Positions 17,942 to 27,412 of a stretch of 47,112 bases of DNA are shown here, in pieces. How positions within the stretch are numbered: position 1 is the stretch's first letter; the number at the start of each line of letters is the position of its first letter. The notes under the pieces were generated by a model that was not told where the DNA came from, made no database searches, and saw nothing but the letters and a program-made list of their open reading frames with translations. The stretch is from Cytophagales bacterium (GTDB lineage Bacteria; Bacteroidota; Bacteroidia; Cytophagales; Cytophagaceae). The position numbers and the translations under genes are program-made. Where the stretch lies: contig JAAFID010000006.1 in assembly GCA_013297765.1 (NCBI GenBank), forward strand, positions 1 to 47,112, in the 5' to 3' direction.

Positions 17942-18945
17942 TGCAGATGCCACATCAGTTCTCTGTCATTATACCCATTTACAATCGCCCTGATGAAATG
18001 GATGAATTGCTGCAGTCTCTTTGCCAGCAAACGATTGTCAATTTTGAAGTCATAGTGGTCGAAGATGGTTCTACTACACCATGTTGGCATGTGGTAGAAA
18101 AATACAAATCCCAATTAGATATTCATTATTTTGCAAAGACCAATTCTGGTCCTGGCGATAGCCGCAACTTTGGTGCAGCACAGGCCTGCACCGATTATTT
18201 TATTTTTTTTGATTCTGATTGTTTAATACCGCCACAATATTTTGAGCGACTTGCCAATAAAATCAATGCACAAGACATTGCATGCTTTGGAGGCCCCGAC
18301 AAGGCACACCGCACATTCTCGCCAATCCAGAAAGCCATTAGCTATTCCATGACCGCTATGCTTACTACAGGAGGCATGAGAGGCGGTAGCGAGCAAATGA
18401 TAAAATTTCATCCACGCAGTTTCAATATGGGTTTTTCTCGAAAAGTTTTTGACCTTACCCAAGGCTTTTCTGCTATGCGGTTTGGCGAAGATGTAGATTT
18501 TAGCCTTCGGGTAGAAAAACTAGGTATTACTTGTTGGCTTATTGCAGATTGCTACGTTTACCACAAGCGACGTACTGACTTTGGTAAATTTTACAAACAA
18601 ATTTTTAATTCGGGGATTGCTAGAATCAATCTTTATCTGAAGCATCCATCATCATTAAAACTGACCCATTTTTTTCCATCGGCATTTGTAGTAGGAAGTA
18701 TAGCAGCACTGGTATTATTGACTTTTGGCGTTTATTTACCTTTATATTTACTATTGATTTATTGCCTTTTACTTTGGTTAGATTCAGGTTGGAGCAATAA
18801 AAGCATATACATAGGTTGGCTTTCGTTGGTCGCCACATGGGTCCAGATGTATGCCTATGGACTAGGTTTTATGACTTCTTGCTGGAATAGAATTATCCTA
18901 AAAAAGGAAGAATTTTCAGCTTTTAATAAGAATTTTTACAAATAA
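17941..18945 (+). CDS. Family 2 glycosyltransferase with C-terminal membrane helices
   Basis: The 334-residue protein has a GT-A fold N-terminal domain: SVIIPIYNRPDEM, VVEDGST, GPGDSRNFGA, and the metal-binding FFDSDC. These are the GT2 signatures for nucleotide-sugar inverting transferases. FSAMRFGEDVDFSLRV contains the likely catalytic acidic ED. Residues about 240-320 form two to three membrane helices, so it acts at the inner membrane. The donor and acceptor are unknown. Coupled to the PAP2 gene by the TAATG overlap. Confidence 0.92.
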   Translation: MQMPHQFSVIIPIYNRPDEMDELLQSLCQQTIVNFEVIVVEDGSTTPCWHVVEKYKSQLDIHYFAKTNSGPGDSRNFGAAQACTDYFIFFDSDCLIPPQYFERLANKINAQDIACFGGPDKAHRTFSPIQKAISYSMTAMLTTGGMRGGSEQMIKFHPRSFNMGFSRKVFDLTQGFSAMRFGEDVDFSLRVEKLGITCWLIADCYVYHKRRTDFGKFYKQIFNSGIARINLYLKHPSSLKLTHFFPSAFVVGSIAALVLLTFGVYLPLYLLLIYCLLLWLDSGWSNKSIYIGWLSLVATWVQMYAYGLGFMTSCWNRIILKKEEFSAFNKNFYK

Positions 18946-18979
18946 ATAAAATCGTATAAATTAGTTAAAAGCACAGAAA

Positions 18980-19690
18980 ATGATTGAAAATTTACCCTAT
19001 TACATTTCCCTCATTTTTGTATTGGCAACTTTTGCCACCATGGTATTTTGTTATTGGGCACTTAAGCAATCAAATTCTCAAAGTTATGGCCAATATACAG
19101 GTAAAATAATGTTGGGAATACTCCTTTGGTTAATATTTCAAGGGGTTTTAGCGTATAACAAATTTTACTTATTTGATTCAAAATCATTTCCTCCCCCAAT
19201 ATTTTATTTGGGTATTTTACCCACCATTTTATTAATGATGGCCTTATTTACAACCAAAAAAGGAAATCAGTTTATGGATTGTTTGCCGTTATCAATTTTA
19301 ACCTATTTGCACATGGTAAGAATTCCTGTGGAACTTGTTTTATATTTGCTGCATGTAAACAAAGCCGTTCCAGAATTAATGACTTTTGAGGGACGCAATT
19401 TTGACATCATAGCAGGTATCACATCACCATTTATCGCCTATTTTGGTTTTAACAAACAAAAATTGACTAAATCTACACTACTGCTGTGGAACTTTTTCTG
19501 CCTTGCATTATTGATAAATATTGTAGCCAATGCCTTTTTATCTACGCCTTCGCCAGTACAGAAATTTGCATTTGACCAACCCAATATTGCCATTTTGCAC
19601 TTTCCATTTGTGTGGTTACCTACGTTTATTGTTCCTATAGTTTTACTGGCACACCTTGTATCTATCAGAAAATCAATTTACAGAAACTAA
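18980..19690 (+). CDS. Polytopic membrane protein, unknown
   Basis: The 236-residue protein has about seven hydrophobic segments (for example YYISLIFVLATFATMVFCYW, IMLGILLWLIFQGVL, FYLGILPTILLMMALF, LLLWNFFCLALLINIVANAF, FVWLPTFIVPIVLLAHLV) and short loops. No family was recognised. It lies 34 nt after the glycosyltransferase and probably ends its operon, because a strong terminator follows. A link with glycolipid handling is only positional. Confidence 0.72.
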   Translation: MIENLPYYISLIFVLATFATMVFCYWALKQSNSQSYGQYTGKIMLGILLWLIFQGVLAYNKFYLFDSKSFPPPIFYLGILPTILLMMALFTTKKGNQFMDCLPLSILTYLHMVRIPVELVLYLLHVNKAVPELMTFEGRNFDIIAGITSPFIAYFGFNKQKLTKSTLLLWNFFCLALLINIVANAFLSTPSPVQKFAFDQPNIAILHFPFVWLPTFIVPIVLLAHLVSIRKSIYRN

Positions 19691-19718
19691 ATGCAACACA
19701 TGAGAGGGCAATAAAAAA

Positions 19719-19766
19719 AAGCTACTAATGCAACTATGAAAATGAATCATCATGCATTAGTAGCTT
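19719..19766. terminator. Bidirectional terminator between convergent genes
   Basis: A perfect 14-bp stem (19719-19732 with 19753-19766) is preceded by an A-run and followed by AAATTTTT. It sits between the plus-strand membrane protein and the minus-strand msrBA and can serve both. Confidence 0.85.
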
Positions 19767-19780
19767 AAATTTTTCGCCAC

Positions 19781-20893
19781 CTATTTTTTCTTCAACCTAT
19801 CTTTAAATACCTTTTCAAATTTTTCAATTTTGGGTTGAATCACCATGCGGCAGTAGGGTTGATTTTTGTTTTGTTGGTAATAATTTTGGTGATAATCTTC
19901 CGCTTTGAAAAACTTTTTAAACGGTAACAGTTGAGTAACGATTGGCTTGCCATATACTTCTTCTTTGTTTATGGCATCAATGATGTTTCTTGCAGTTTCA
20001 TATTGAGTATTGTCGTTGTAGAAAATTACCGAGCGGTATTGTGTACCCACATCTGCCCCTTGTCTATTCAGTGTGGTAGGGTCATGGACTGTAAAAAAAA
20101 CTTTTAATATTTCTTCCAATGATGTTTTGGTATTGTCATACACCAACTGAACGACTTCTGCATGCCCAGTATTCCCTTCTGACACTTCTTCGTAGGTGAT
20201 TTTGTTTTCATCGCCTCCTGAAAAACCAGAAGATACGCTTACCACACCATCCAACATTTCATATACTGCCTCTACGCACCAATAGCAGCCACCACCAAGG
20301 GTAATCGTTTGAATGTGGCTTATGCCAGCATCGTTTTGTTGTTGCTGTTGCTGCTGCTGTTCTTTTTTGACATCTGCCTCGCTCACAAAATCTAAAGACA
20401 AAGAGTTGACACAGTAGCGTAGTCCTGTATCTGTAGGGCCGTCGTCAAACAAATGCCCTAGATGACCACCGCATTTGGCACATAGAATTTCGGTACGTTT
20501 CATGCCGTGCGAATTATCTTCTATAGTTTTGATTTTGCCACCAGCAATCTCTTTGTCAAAACTGGGCCAACCGCAATGTGAATCAAATTTCATATTGTCG
20601 GTAAATAGTTCGTTGCCACAAGCGGCACATTTATAAACTCCTTTTTCCTTATTCATCAACAATTTGCCTGTAAAAGGTGCTTCTGTACCTTTTTTACGAA
20701 GTACATAGTATTGCTCTTCCGACAATTGTTTTTTCCAATCTTCATCAGTTTTTTCCATGGGTAGTTTATTGTTTTTAGGTACAGTAATATTGGCAATTTC
20801 TGCCGTTTTATTATTCTGTGCACAGGCATTTAGTGCAAAGGCAATTATAATTGCCATAAGATAAAATCCAAATCGTTTATTCTTTTTCATCAT
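19781..20893 (-). CDS. msrBA: Methionine sulfoxide reductase B-A fusion lipoprotein
   Basis: The 370-residue protein reduces both R- and S-methionine sulfoxide. It begins with a lipoprotein signal (FALNAC, Cys24), so it should act outside the cytoplasm. The MsrB domain has zinc Cys pairs CAACG and CAKCG and the catalytic Cys in LRYCVNS. A short linker with eight consecutive Gln (CAG/CAA mix) follows. The MsrA domain has the catalytic [12 protein letters not shown] and [10 protein letters not shown]. The order is B then A, opposite to the PilB-type A-B fusions. The open frame extends to 20935, but the ATGATG at 20893 gives a proper lipoprotein signal. Periplasmic recycling must come from a thioredoxin-like donor not encoded here. 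Confidence 0.94.
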   Translation of the reverse strand: MMKKNKRFGFYLMAIIIAFALNACAQNNKTAEIANITVPKNNKLPMEKTDEDWKKQLSEEQYYVLRKKGTEAPFTGKLLMNKEKGVYKCAACGNELFTDNMKFDSHCGWPSFDKEIAGGKIKTIEDNSHGMKRTEILCAKCGGHLGHLFDDGPTDTGLRYCVNSLSLDFVSEADVKKEQQQQQQQQNDAGISHIQTITLGGGCYWCVEAVYEMLDGVVSVSSGFSGGDENKITYEEVSEGNTGHAEVVQLVYDNTKTSLEEILKVFFTVHDPTTLNRQGADVGTQYRSVIFYNDNTQYETARNIIDAINKEEVYGKPIVTQLLPFKKFFKAEDYHQNYYQQNKNQPYCRMVIQPKIEKFEKVFKDRLKKK

Positions 20894-20960
20894 ATTGATT
20901 TTATAAGTTTGAATGATTAGACGATTACTTTTCAAATACCTTACAACTGCTTAACAAATA

Positions 20961-22247
20961 TTATTTATCATTGCCTTTTAGTACTTCAAAAATAGCTTTT
21001 GCTTTCAGCATACATTCCTCATACTCTTGCTCTGCTATGCTATCTGTAGTAATGGCACTACCTACGTGAAATGACAATTGTTGTATTGATGGATGGTAAA
21101 CTATTGAGCGAATTACCACATTAAAATCAAAATCTCCATTGGGCGATATCATTCCAATAGCTCCTGAATATATACCCCGATTGGTTGCCTCTAATTCGTC
21201 AATCAATTTCATAGCACTAATTTTGGGTGCCCCCGTCATGCTGCCCATGGGAAAAGTGGCTTTGAAGATTTCTTGCAAATTTATTTCTGGTTTCAAATCT
21301 GCCACTACCGTTGATATCATTTGATGCACTTGTTTGAAACTGTAAACTTCAAACATTTCGGTTACCATTACCGAACCAATGGTTGCTATTTTGGCCAAGT
21401 CGCTGCGCATCAAATCTACAATCATCATGTTTTCGGCTTGCTCTTTTTCACTATTGCGTAACTGATTTTTTAATATCTCGTCTAAAATAGCATCAGGGCT
21501 GCGACGCATAGTACCTTTAATAGGTTGTGAAATAATTTTATGGTGCTGTTTTTTCAAAAATCGCTCTGGCGAGGCACACATGACCACACCATTGGGCGTT
21601 TTAGCCAATACCGCAAAGGGCATAGGAGATTGTTGATTCAATTGCGAAAAAATATCTATATAATCGAGTGCTGCTGCACTAGCTGTAAATTCTATACAAT
21701 AATTCATTTCATAGATATCGCCTTGCCATAGGTGCTGCTTTATTTTTTCAATTTGTTGTAAATACGTTTCATGATTTACTGTAGCAATGATTTGTAACGA
21801 TTTGTTTTGCTTGGGTTGTGCCGATAAATCTATGTTTATAATGGTTTCAAAGATGACCTGTGGGTGTACTTCTTCACTATCTATCATAGCGGTATCTTTA
21901 CCAAAGGTTATAACATATAGTGGTGCAACAAAACCAAGATTTGGAAATGGAATGGTGGCATTTGAGGAAGAGTGTAGCAATTCAATTTGGTTTTTTAAAT
22001 TGTAAGCTACATACCCACACCAATAACGATTTTTGTATTCTATTTGCGACAATATCTCTAGCTTATTGCCTTCAAGTATAGTTGCAGCGCCTACACACAG
22101 TCTATGTTCAAAACCATTGTAAGGGTAAGCGATATTGTTGTTAGTGAAATAAAAAAAATGCTCAAAACTAGCTGCCCAACGCAATGCCTTTGCCACAAAC
22201 TGTGACATGGGCAAATTCTTTAAAGGTATTTCTATATGGTAATACAT
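20961..22247 (-). CDS. pabB: Aminodeoxychorismate synthase component I / chorismate-binding enzyme
   Basis: The chorismate-binding fold makes 4-amino-4-deoxychorismate for folate, using ammonia from the PabA glutaminase. The 428-residue protein has the C-terminal catalytic signatures PIKGTMRRSPDAI, DLMRSDLAKIA, FPMGSMTGAPKI and AEQEYEECMLKA. The motif PIKGTM is the PabB/TrpE type, and without trp neighbours PabB is preferred. The start at 22247 (MYYHIEIP) is chosen because a hairpin and T-run occupy the DNA just before it; the frame itself extends to 22289. The gene follows the zinc-ribbon gene on the same strand. Confidence 0.85.
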   Translation of the reverse strand: MYYHIEIPLKNLPMSQFVAKALRWAASFEHFFYFTNNNIAYPYNGFEHRLCVGAATILEGNKLEILSQIEYKNRYWCGYVAYNLKNQIELLHSSSNATIPFPNLGFVAPLYVITFGKDTAMIDSEEVHPQVIFETIINIDLSAQPKQNKSLQIIATVNHETYLQQIEKIKQHLWQGDIYEMNYCIEFTASAAALDYIDIFSQLNQQSPMPFAVLAKTPNGVVMCASPERFLKKQHHKIISQPIKGTMRRSPDAILDEILKNQLRNSEKEQAENMMIVDLMRSDLAKIATIGSVMVTEMFEVYSFKQVHQMISTVVADLKPEINLQEIFKATFPMGSMTGAPKISAMKLIDELEATNRGIYSGAIGMISPNGDFDFNVVIRSIVYHPSIQQLSFHVGSAITTDSIAEQEYEECMLKAKAIFEVLKGNDK

Positions 22248-22256
22248 AAAAAAGAA

Positions 22257-22279
22257 AAAGGGAGCTACAGGCTCCCTTT
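22257..22279 (-). terminator. Terminator between the zinc-ribbon gene and pabB
   Basis: Minus-strand stem AAAGGGAGC / GCTCCCTTT with a 5-nt loop, followed by a T-rich run (TTTTTCTTTTTT), directly before the pabB ATG at 22247. It should stop transcription from the zinc-ribbon gene, leaving pabB dependent on read-through or on a promoter inside this short stretch. Confidence 0.75.
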
Positions 22280-22300
22280 CCAACATCAATCAGGTAAAAA

Positions 22301-23065
22301 CTACTTTTTAGCCAATACTGGGGCAGGCTCTGCAACGAAAGGTAACTCTACGTCGCAAAATATTCTACCACAATGTTCGCATACAATTATTTTTTTCTTT
22401 TCACGAATATCACCTTGTCTTTGGGGTGGCACCGTATTAAAGCAGCCTCCACAAGCATCTCTTTTTACAGGAACAACCGCCAAGCCGTTTACAGCATTTG
22501 AACGGATTCTGTTGTAAGAATAAAGTAAACGTTCATCAATAATACTTTCCGCACCACTGCGGTCTTTCATTAATTTATTTTCATCTTCTTTGCTTTCGTC
22601 CACTATTTGATCTAACTCTAATTTTTTATTTTTCAAATCTGCTTGTCTTTCGGCAAGCATTTCTTTAGTAGATTCTATTTCTTTATTTTTTAAGTCTATC
22701 TTAGCATTTGCCTCTCTAGTTTTTTTCTCCATAATCTGGATTTCTAGAGATTGCAATTCCATTTCTTTAGTGATGGCGTCGTATTCACGATTGTTTCTCA
22801 CATTAGACTGTTGCTCGGTGTATTTTTTGATGTTTTTCTCAGCATCTTTTCCACCTTGTTTGTATTTTACTTTATCTTGCTCTAGGGCTTCAATTTCAGA
22901 ATTGTGTTTGTCTATTCTTACTTTATATCCTTCTAATTCATCTTCTAAATCTCTCACTTCTTCGGGCAGGTCGCCTCTTACTTTTCTTATTTCATCCAGC
23001 TTTGAATCTATTGTTTGTAATTTGACCAGTGCTTCAAGTTTTTGTGCTACGGTGGTTTCCATCAT
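22301..23065 (-). CDS. Coiled-coil protein with C-terminal C4 zinc ribbon
   Basis: The 254-residue protein is almost entirely heptad-rich helix (about residues 5-185; LDEIRKVRGDLPEEVRDLEDELEGY, the AEKNIKKYTEQQSNV stretch) and then a zinc ribbon with two CxxC pairs (CGGCFNTVPPQ ... CEHCGRIFCDVE). This is the CT398/HpaP-like hairpin plus ribbon family found across bacteria, proposed to bind nucleic acid or the secretion/translation machinery; no reaction is known. The ATG at 23065 directly follows the Nif3-like stop, so the two are coupled. Confidence 0.88.
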   Translation of the reverse strand: MMETTVAQKLEALVKLQTIDSKLDEIRKVRGDLPEEVRDLEDELEGYKVRIDKHNSEIEALEQDKVKYKQGGKDAEKNIKKYTEQQSNVRNNREYDAITKEMELQSLEIQIMEKKTREANAKIDLKNKEIESTKEMLAERQADLKNKKLELDQIVDESKEDENKLMKDRSGAESIIDERLLYSYNRIRSNAVNGLAVVPVKRDACGGCFNTVPPQRQGDIREKKKIIVCEHCGRIFCDVELPFVAEPAPVLAKK

Positions 23066-24163
23066 TTAGAGATAACTTATTGGGTTGGTATTGACTTTCG
23101 ATAAAACGAGTGCAATATTAGCGAATTTTTGATTCAAATACTCATATATTAATTCTTTTGTGAAATATTCTGCTTCATAATGGTTAATATCTGCAATCAT
23201 AGTATGTTGGTCGGCATCAAAAAAATCATGGTATTTAAAATCTGAACTAATGTACACATCGGCTTTTGCTTTTTGTGCGGCCCCGAATAGAAAACTTCCC
23301 GACCCGCCACAAAGGGCAACTGTGCGAATGGGCTTGTTTACAAAAGTGGTATGCCTTACCAACGTAAGCGAAAGTTTTTCTTTCAAATATACCATAAAAT
23401 CTTTGGGCAGCATGGGTTGGGCAAGCGTTCCATAGCGACCAGCCCCTAGTTGAGGATGGTTATTTGCTAATACAGAAACATCAAAAGCTGGCTCTTCATA
23501 AGGATGTGTTGCTTTTAATTGATATAAAATTGAGGATTGTAAATACAGTGGAAATATCACTTCTACCCTATCTTCATTTACTTTTTCTAATTGCTGTGCG
23601 ATGCCTAGAAAAGGCTTGGCTAAGTCGTTTGGCTGAAACTGCCCAGTACCTGTTGTGGTAAATGCACATTGAGTATAGTTACCCACTACCCCTGCACCTA
23701 CTGCGTGAATGGCCGCAAGTACTTTGTGGGTGTGTGACGAAGGTGAATAAAAAGTTAATTTGGCAAGGCTACTTGTCAATGTTTGCAAGGGTTTACAATT
23801 TTCCAAGCCTAGTTTTTGGGCAATTTTATGATTTACACCCAGCCACACGTTGTCGAGGTTGGTGTGCATAACATAAATCGCAATATCATGCTTTATGGCA
23901 GCTAATACAGTGCGCTGTGTGTATGTATCGGGTGTTAGTTTTTTTAAACCTTTAAATATAATGGGATGATGTGCAACAATCACATTGCAACGTTTGTCTA
24001 AAGCTTCTTGTACTACTTGCTCTGTAACATCTAGGGTAATCAATATGCCCTTTAGGTCTAGACTGATATTACCTACCAGCAAACCACAATTGTCGTAGCT
24101 TTCTTGCAATGCGAGCGGAGCCAATGTCTCCAAATATTGAACAAGGTCATAAATCTGTGCCAT
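23066..24163 (-). CDS. Nif3-like dinuclear metal-centre protein (YqfO/YbgI family)
   Basis: The 365-residue protein has the Nif3 signatures: DNCGLLVG near the N-terminus, HHPIIF (metal ligands), VMHTNLDNVWLGVN, and the C-terminal GGSGSFLF and the AxINHYEAE segment. The length (longer than YbgI, about 247 residues) fits the YqfO type with an inserted PII-like middle domain. Members form hexameric rings with two metals; a link with GTP cyclohydrolase I-like function has been proposed but is unproven. It lies directly upstream of and abuts the zinc-ribbon gene, a pairing common in Bacteroidota. Confidence 0.92.
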   Translation of the reverse strand: MAQIYDLVQYLETLAPLALQESYDNCGLLVGNISLDLKGILITLDVTEQVVQEALDKRCNVIVAHHPIIFKGLKKLTPDTYTQRTVLAAIKHDIAIYVMHTNLDNVWLGVNHKIAQKLGLENCKPLQTLTSSLAKLTFYSPSSHTHKVLAAIHAVGAGVVGNYTQCAFTTTGTGQFQPNDLAKPFLGIAQQLEKVNEDRVEVIFPLYLQSSILYQLKATHPYEEPAFDVSVLANNHPQLGAGRYGTLAQPMLPKDFMVYLKEKLSLTLVRHTTFVNKPIRTVALCGGSGSFLFGAAQKAKADVYISSDFKYHDFFDADQHTMIADINHYEAEYFTKELIYEYLNQKFANIALVLSKVNTNPISYL

Positions 24164-24178
24164 CTAATGCGGTAATTA

Positions 24179-24186
24179 TAGTTTTG
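24179..24186 (+). promoter_or_regulatory. Putative lpxK -7 box
   Basis: TAGTTTTG matches TAnnTTTG, 39 nt before the lpxK ATG at 24225. No clear -33 TTG was seen. It lies between divergent nif3-like and lpxK. Confidence 0.4.
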
Positions 24187-24224
24187 AAATTGCTAAATTG
24201 CACATTCATTTTGGCGATTTGTAT

Positions 24225-25271
24225 ATGTTTTTTATAAAAATTTTTCTATTTCCTATTTCCATCATCTATGCGGCGGTGACATGGGTTAGAAATTGTTTTT
24301 ATGCCATAGGTGTTTACCCTATTTATAGTATTCCCAAATCTAGTATTTGCATAGGCAATATTACCGTAGGCGGCACTGGCAAAACTCCTATGACCGAATA
24401 CTTGATACAAATGCTAGCCGATAAATATTCGATTGCCATACTAAGCCGAGGTTATGGTCGCAAAACAAATGGAATAGTACAAGCAGATAAAAGTAGCAAC
24501 GCCTCCAGTATTGGGGATGAACCCATGCAAATTTTTCAAAAATTTGGACATCAGTTGCGGGTGTTTGTAGGCGAAAAAAGGAAAGACGCTATCTTATATA
24601 TTCTTAAACATTTTACTGACACTACCCTTATATTGCTCGATGATGCTTATCAACACAGAGCAGTGAGTGCTACCATCAATTTGTTGCTGTGCGACTATCA
24701 TAGGCCTTTTTACAGCGATTGGGTATTGCCTACTGGGTTGCTTAGAGAATCTAGGTGGGGTGCAAAAAGAGCTCAAGCAATAATAGTGACCAAGTGCCCG
24801 CCTTTACTATCAGAAAATGACAGAATAAAAATAAGAAAACGAATACGCACCTATGCCAAACCTGGAGCACCCGTATTTTTTAGCTACATTCAATACGGTA
24901 TCCCGGTCGGGGCAAATACAACAGAAGATTTTGATAGTAGCCAAAAAGCATTTGTGTTTTCTGGCATTGCTAATGACATACCGCTGATAAACTATTTGAA
25001 AAATAATGTTAATCTTTGTGGAAATATTACTTTTCGTGACCACCATCAATACACTGTTGGCGACATTCGTAGCATTGTACACGAATTTGAAAAAATACCT
25101 TCGCCCAATAAAGTATTAATCACTACTGAGAAAGATTATGTAAAATTGCAAGAAGCAGGTTTGAAAGAAATATTGGCAAATCACCCACTATATTACTTGC
25201 CTGTAACATTTGCCATCATTCAACAACAAAAAGAATTTGAACAATTCATAACAGATTCGCTTACCATATAA
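24225..25271 (+). CDS. lpxK: Tetraacyldisaccharide 4'-kinase
   Basis: Phosphorylates the 4' position of the lipid A disaccharide at the inner membrane. The 348-residue protein has the N-terminal membrane helix, the P-loop GNITVGGTGKT (residues 44-54), SRGYGR, the ILLDDAYQHRAV motif containing the catalytic Asp, and a C-terminal TTEKDYVKL. The frame starts at 24198 but the ATG at 24225 gives the usual short hydrophobic N-terminus (MFFIKIFLFPISIIY), so it is preferred. It shows that the organism makes lipid A and has a lipopolysaccharide-type outer membrane. Confidence 0.94.
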   Translation: MFFIKIFLFPISIIYAAVTWVRNCFYAIGVYPIYSIPKSSICIGNITVGGTGKTPMTEYLIQMLADKYSIAILSRGYGRKTNGIVQADKSSNASSIGDEPMQIFQKFGHQLRVFVGEKRKDAILYILKHFTDTTLILLDDAYQHRAVSATINLLLCDYHRPFYSDWVLPTGLLRESRWGAKRAQAIIVTKCPPLLSENDRIKIRKRIRTYAKPGAPVFFSYIQYGIPVGANTTEDFDSSQKAFVFSGIANDIPLINYLKNNVNLCGNITFRDHHQYTVGDIRSIVHEFEKIPSPNKVLITTEKDYVKLQEAGLKEILANHPLYYLPVTFAIIQQQKEFEQFITDSLTI

Positions 25272-25303
25272 TACTATATCTACGACCTATACCATAGCAC
25301 CTA

Positions 25304-27343
25304 GTGAACCTTAAATTACACCTCATTTTTATCATTATTGCCCATTTTTGTACCAATGGTTTTACTCAAATTTTGGACGATAGTACCAAGCAAATTTACA
25401 ACGCCAATAGTACTAAATATGTATTGGAAAATGATTTACTCAACAACAAATACAACATAGTAAAAACCGACACTTCTTTATCCACAATGGGTGCAAGCCA
25501 TAAAGTAGATACCATAATAGATGGATTTCACAACTACAACTTTACGGTTCGTGACAAAAATTTTAGGCAAGATTTGGGAAATTACCTTAGCCCTATTCAA
25601 GACATTTATTACCATCAACCTCAAGAAATAGGCAAACAATTAGGCTACTCTACTCTAGACCTATATGCCATAAACCCAAAAAATATAAAATATTTTGATA
25701 CAAAATCGCCCTATTCCAAAGTAGAATATATTCAAGGTACAAAAGGGCAACAAGGCATCACAGTAGAGCTGAGTCGCAACATTACCCCCAACTGGAATAT
25801 GGGATTTGATTTTCGTCGACAAACTTCAAAAAAAATATTAGGAACTAGCAATGGTGCTGGAGGTAGCTTAAAAGCACTAGAAAATAGTGATTATTTTTTC
25901 GCATTTTATACTCGAGCATTTTCTACCAATCAACGTTATCAATTGCTTGCCAATTTTACACACGGGCATCAAATAAACTACAACACAGGCGGTATAAAGC
26001 CTACAAAAAGAGACAGCATTGTAAGCGAAAATTTTAATTATGAACTAGCTGAAACCTTTTTTACTGCCGCTAGAGGGATAGACAAACGGTATAATTTTCA
26101 TCTATACCAAGAATATGCCCTAACCAAAAACAGGAATATCCAGCTTTACGCCATAAGCGATTATGGGAAAAAAACAGTACGATTTAACAATAATTTGACC
26201 GACAAAGACAATCGATTTATTAAAGATACTGCCTTATATGCTAGCCAACCACTTTTCAATACTATAGCAAATACGAAATGGAATGTAAAAAAAATGTTCA
26301 ATTTTACTTCATTGCTTATGGCCGACCGAACAGAATACAGTCTGCTAGAAAATCAAATAGGTATTAAAGGTAAACTAGGAAAAGTAGATTTTCGAGGATA
26401 TTATAGAAGAAAAGACTTTAGCTACAAACAACTAGGATATATTCAGGATTCACTACCATTTTCAAAAGACTCGGCAACTTTCACACCTGCCGATTCCATA
26501 CCAGTTAACCGTATTTTTGTAGAAAATTTTATAGGTACACAATGGAACTGGCAATTAGATGAAAATACTTATGCACTATTCGACGCAGCCTATATGCTAG
26601 GTAGAGATTATAGATTTAGAGTTGAGTTGGGGCATCGTAATTTTAAATTAGGTTATTCTAAAATGTACTACTCCCCCACCCTAGTGCAGCTAGAAAATAG
26701 AAGTAATTTGAAGGCATTGAGCTGGAACAACCTAAATTCGAATGGTAATTCCCAATTTTTAAATACGCAATCAGATGCGTTTTTGGGAGAATTGAAATTT
26801 GTAAGCAAAAGATTTACTTTTAACCCTGGCCTACGCTATGAACTAATTAGAAACCTAGTGTACTATGATACCCTCGCACGCCCAAATCAAGCCAAGAGCA
26901 ATCTTAATTTCATTACAGCAGATGTTTTTCTTGCCTTTCAAGTATGGCGTATTCACCTAGAAACATACACAAAATATACATACCAAAATATAGATAGCTT
27001 TTGGGTAGTGCCGAAAATATTCAATAGAAATAGAATTTACTTTGAAAATGATTTATTTAAAAAAGCAGCAGTGATTCAGCTTGGGGTGGACGTGTATTGG
27101 CGTAGTAGTTACTATGGCTACAGCTATATGCCCGTAACGCAGCAGTTTTATGCCAACAATACTTTCTTGCTTAAAAGTTTTGTACAAACAGATGTGTTTT
27201 TAAATATACAAATCAAAAATGCAAGTGTATTTTTGAAATATGCCTTCGTAAATCAAGGTAGAGGTGGATACTTTATCACCCCTAGTTACACCGCAATTCC
27301 CAGCTCGTTTGATTTTGGCATTCGGTGGATGTTTTACGACTAA
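25304..27343 (+). CDS. Putative outer-membrane porin (Porin_10-like), GTG start
   Basis: The 679-residue protein has a signal peptide (cleavage near GFTQ), an N-terminal region with LGNYLSPIQDIYYH, then a long alternating aromatic/polar beta-barrel ending in SSFDFGIRWMFYD with C-terminal aromatics. This is the pattern of the large putative porin family of Bacteroidota (PF14121-type). Function is presumed to be diffusion or substrate uptake; no substrate evidence. GTG at 25304 is the start that includes the full signal peptide. It starts 32 nt after lpxK and is probably cotranscribed. Confidence 0.8.
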   Translation: MNLKLHLIFIIIAHFCTNGFTQILDDSTKQIYNANSTKYVLENDLLNNKYNIVKTDTSLSTMGASHKVDTIIDGFHNYNFTVRDKNFRQDLGNYLSPIQDIYYHQPQEIGKQLGYSTLDLYAINPKNIKYFDTKSPYSKVEYIQGTKGQQGITVELSRNITPNWNMGFDFRRQTSKKILGTSNGAGGSLKALENSDYFFAFYTRAFSTNQRYQLLANFTHGHQINYNTGGIKPTKRDSIVSENFNYELAETFFTAARGIDKRYNFHLYQEYALTKNRNIQLYAISDYGKKTVRFNNNLTDKDNRFIKDTALYASQPLFNTIANTKWNVKKMFNFTSLLMADRTEYSLLENQIGIKGKLGKVDFRGYYRRKDFSYKQLGYIQDSLPFSKDSATFTPADSIPVNRIFVENFIGTQWNWQLDENTYALFDAAYMLGRDYRFRVELGHRNFKLGYSKMYYSPTLVQLENRSNLKALSWNNLNSNGNSQFLNTQSDAFLGELKFVSKRFTFNPGLRYELIRNLVYYDTLARPNQAKSNLNFITADVFLAFQVWRIHLETYTKYTYQNIDSFWVVPKIFNRNRIYFENDLFKKAAVIQLGVDVYWRSSYYGYSYMPVTQQFYANNTFLLKSFVQTDVFLNIQIKNASVFLKYAFVNQGRGGYFITPSYTAIPSSFDFGIRWMFYD

Positions 27344-27412
27344 GAGAACTGAAACTAGATTTTGTTTGCTAGATTTATACTTTGCAAATTGACCATTACC
27401 TATAGAAAAAAT

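Noticed and set aside
20338-20361. CAG/CAA repeat considered as a microsatellite or phase-variable tract
   Set aside because: The repeat is imperfect, its unit is 3 nt, so slippage would not change frame; it is a linker, not a switch.
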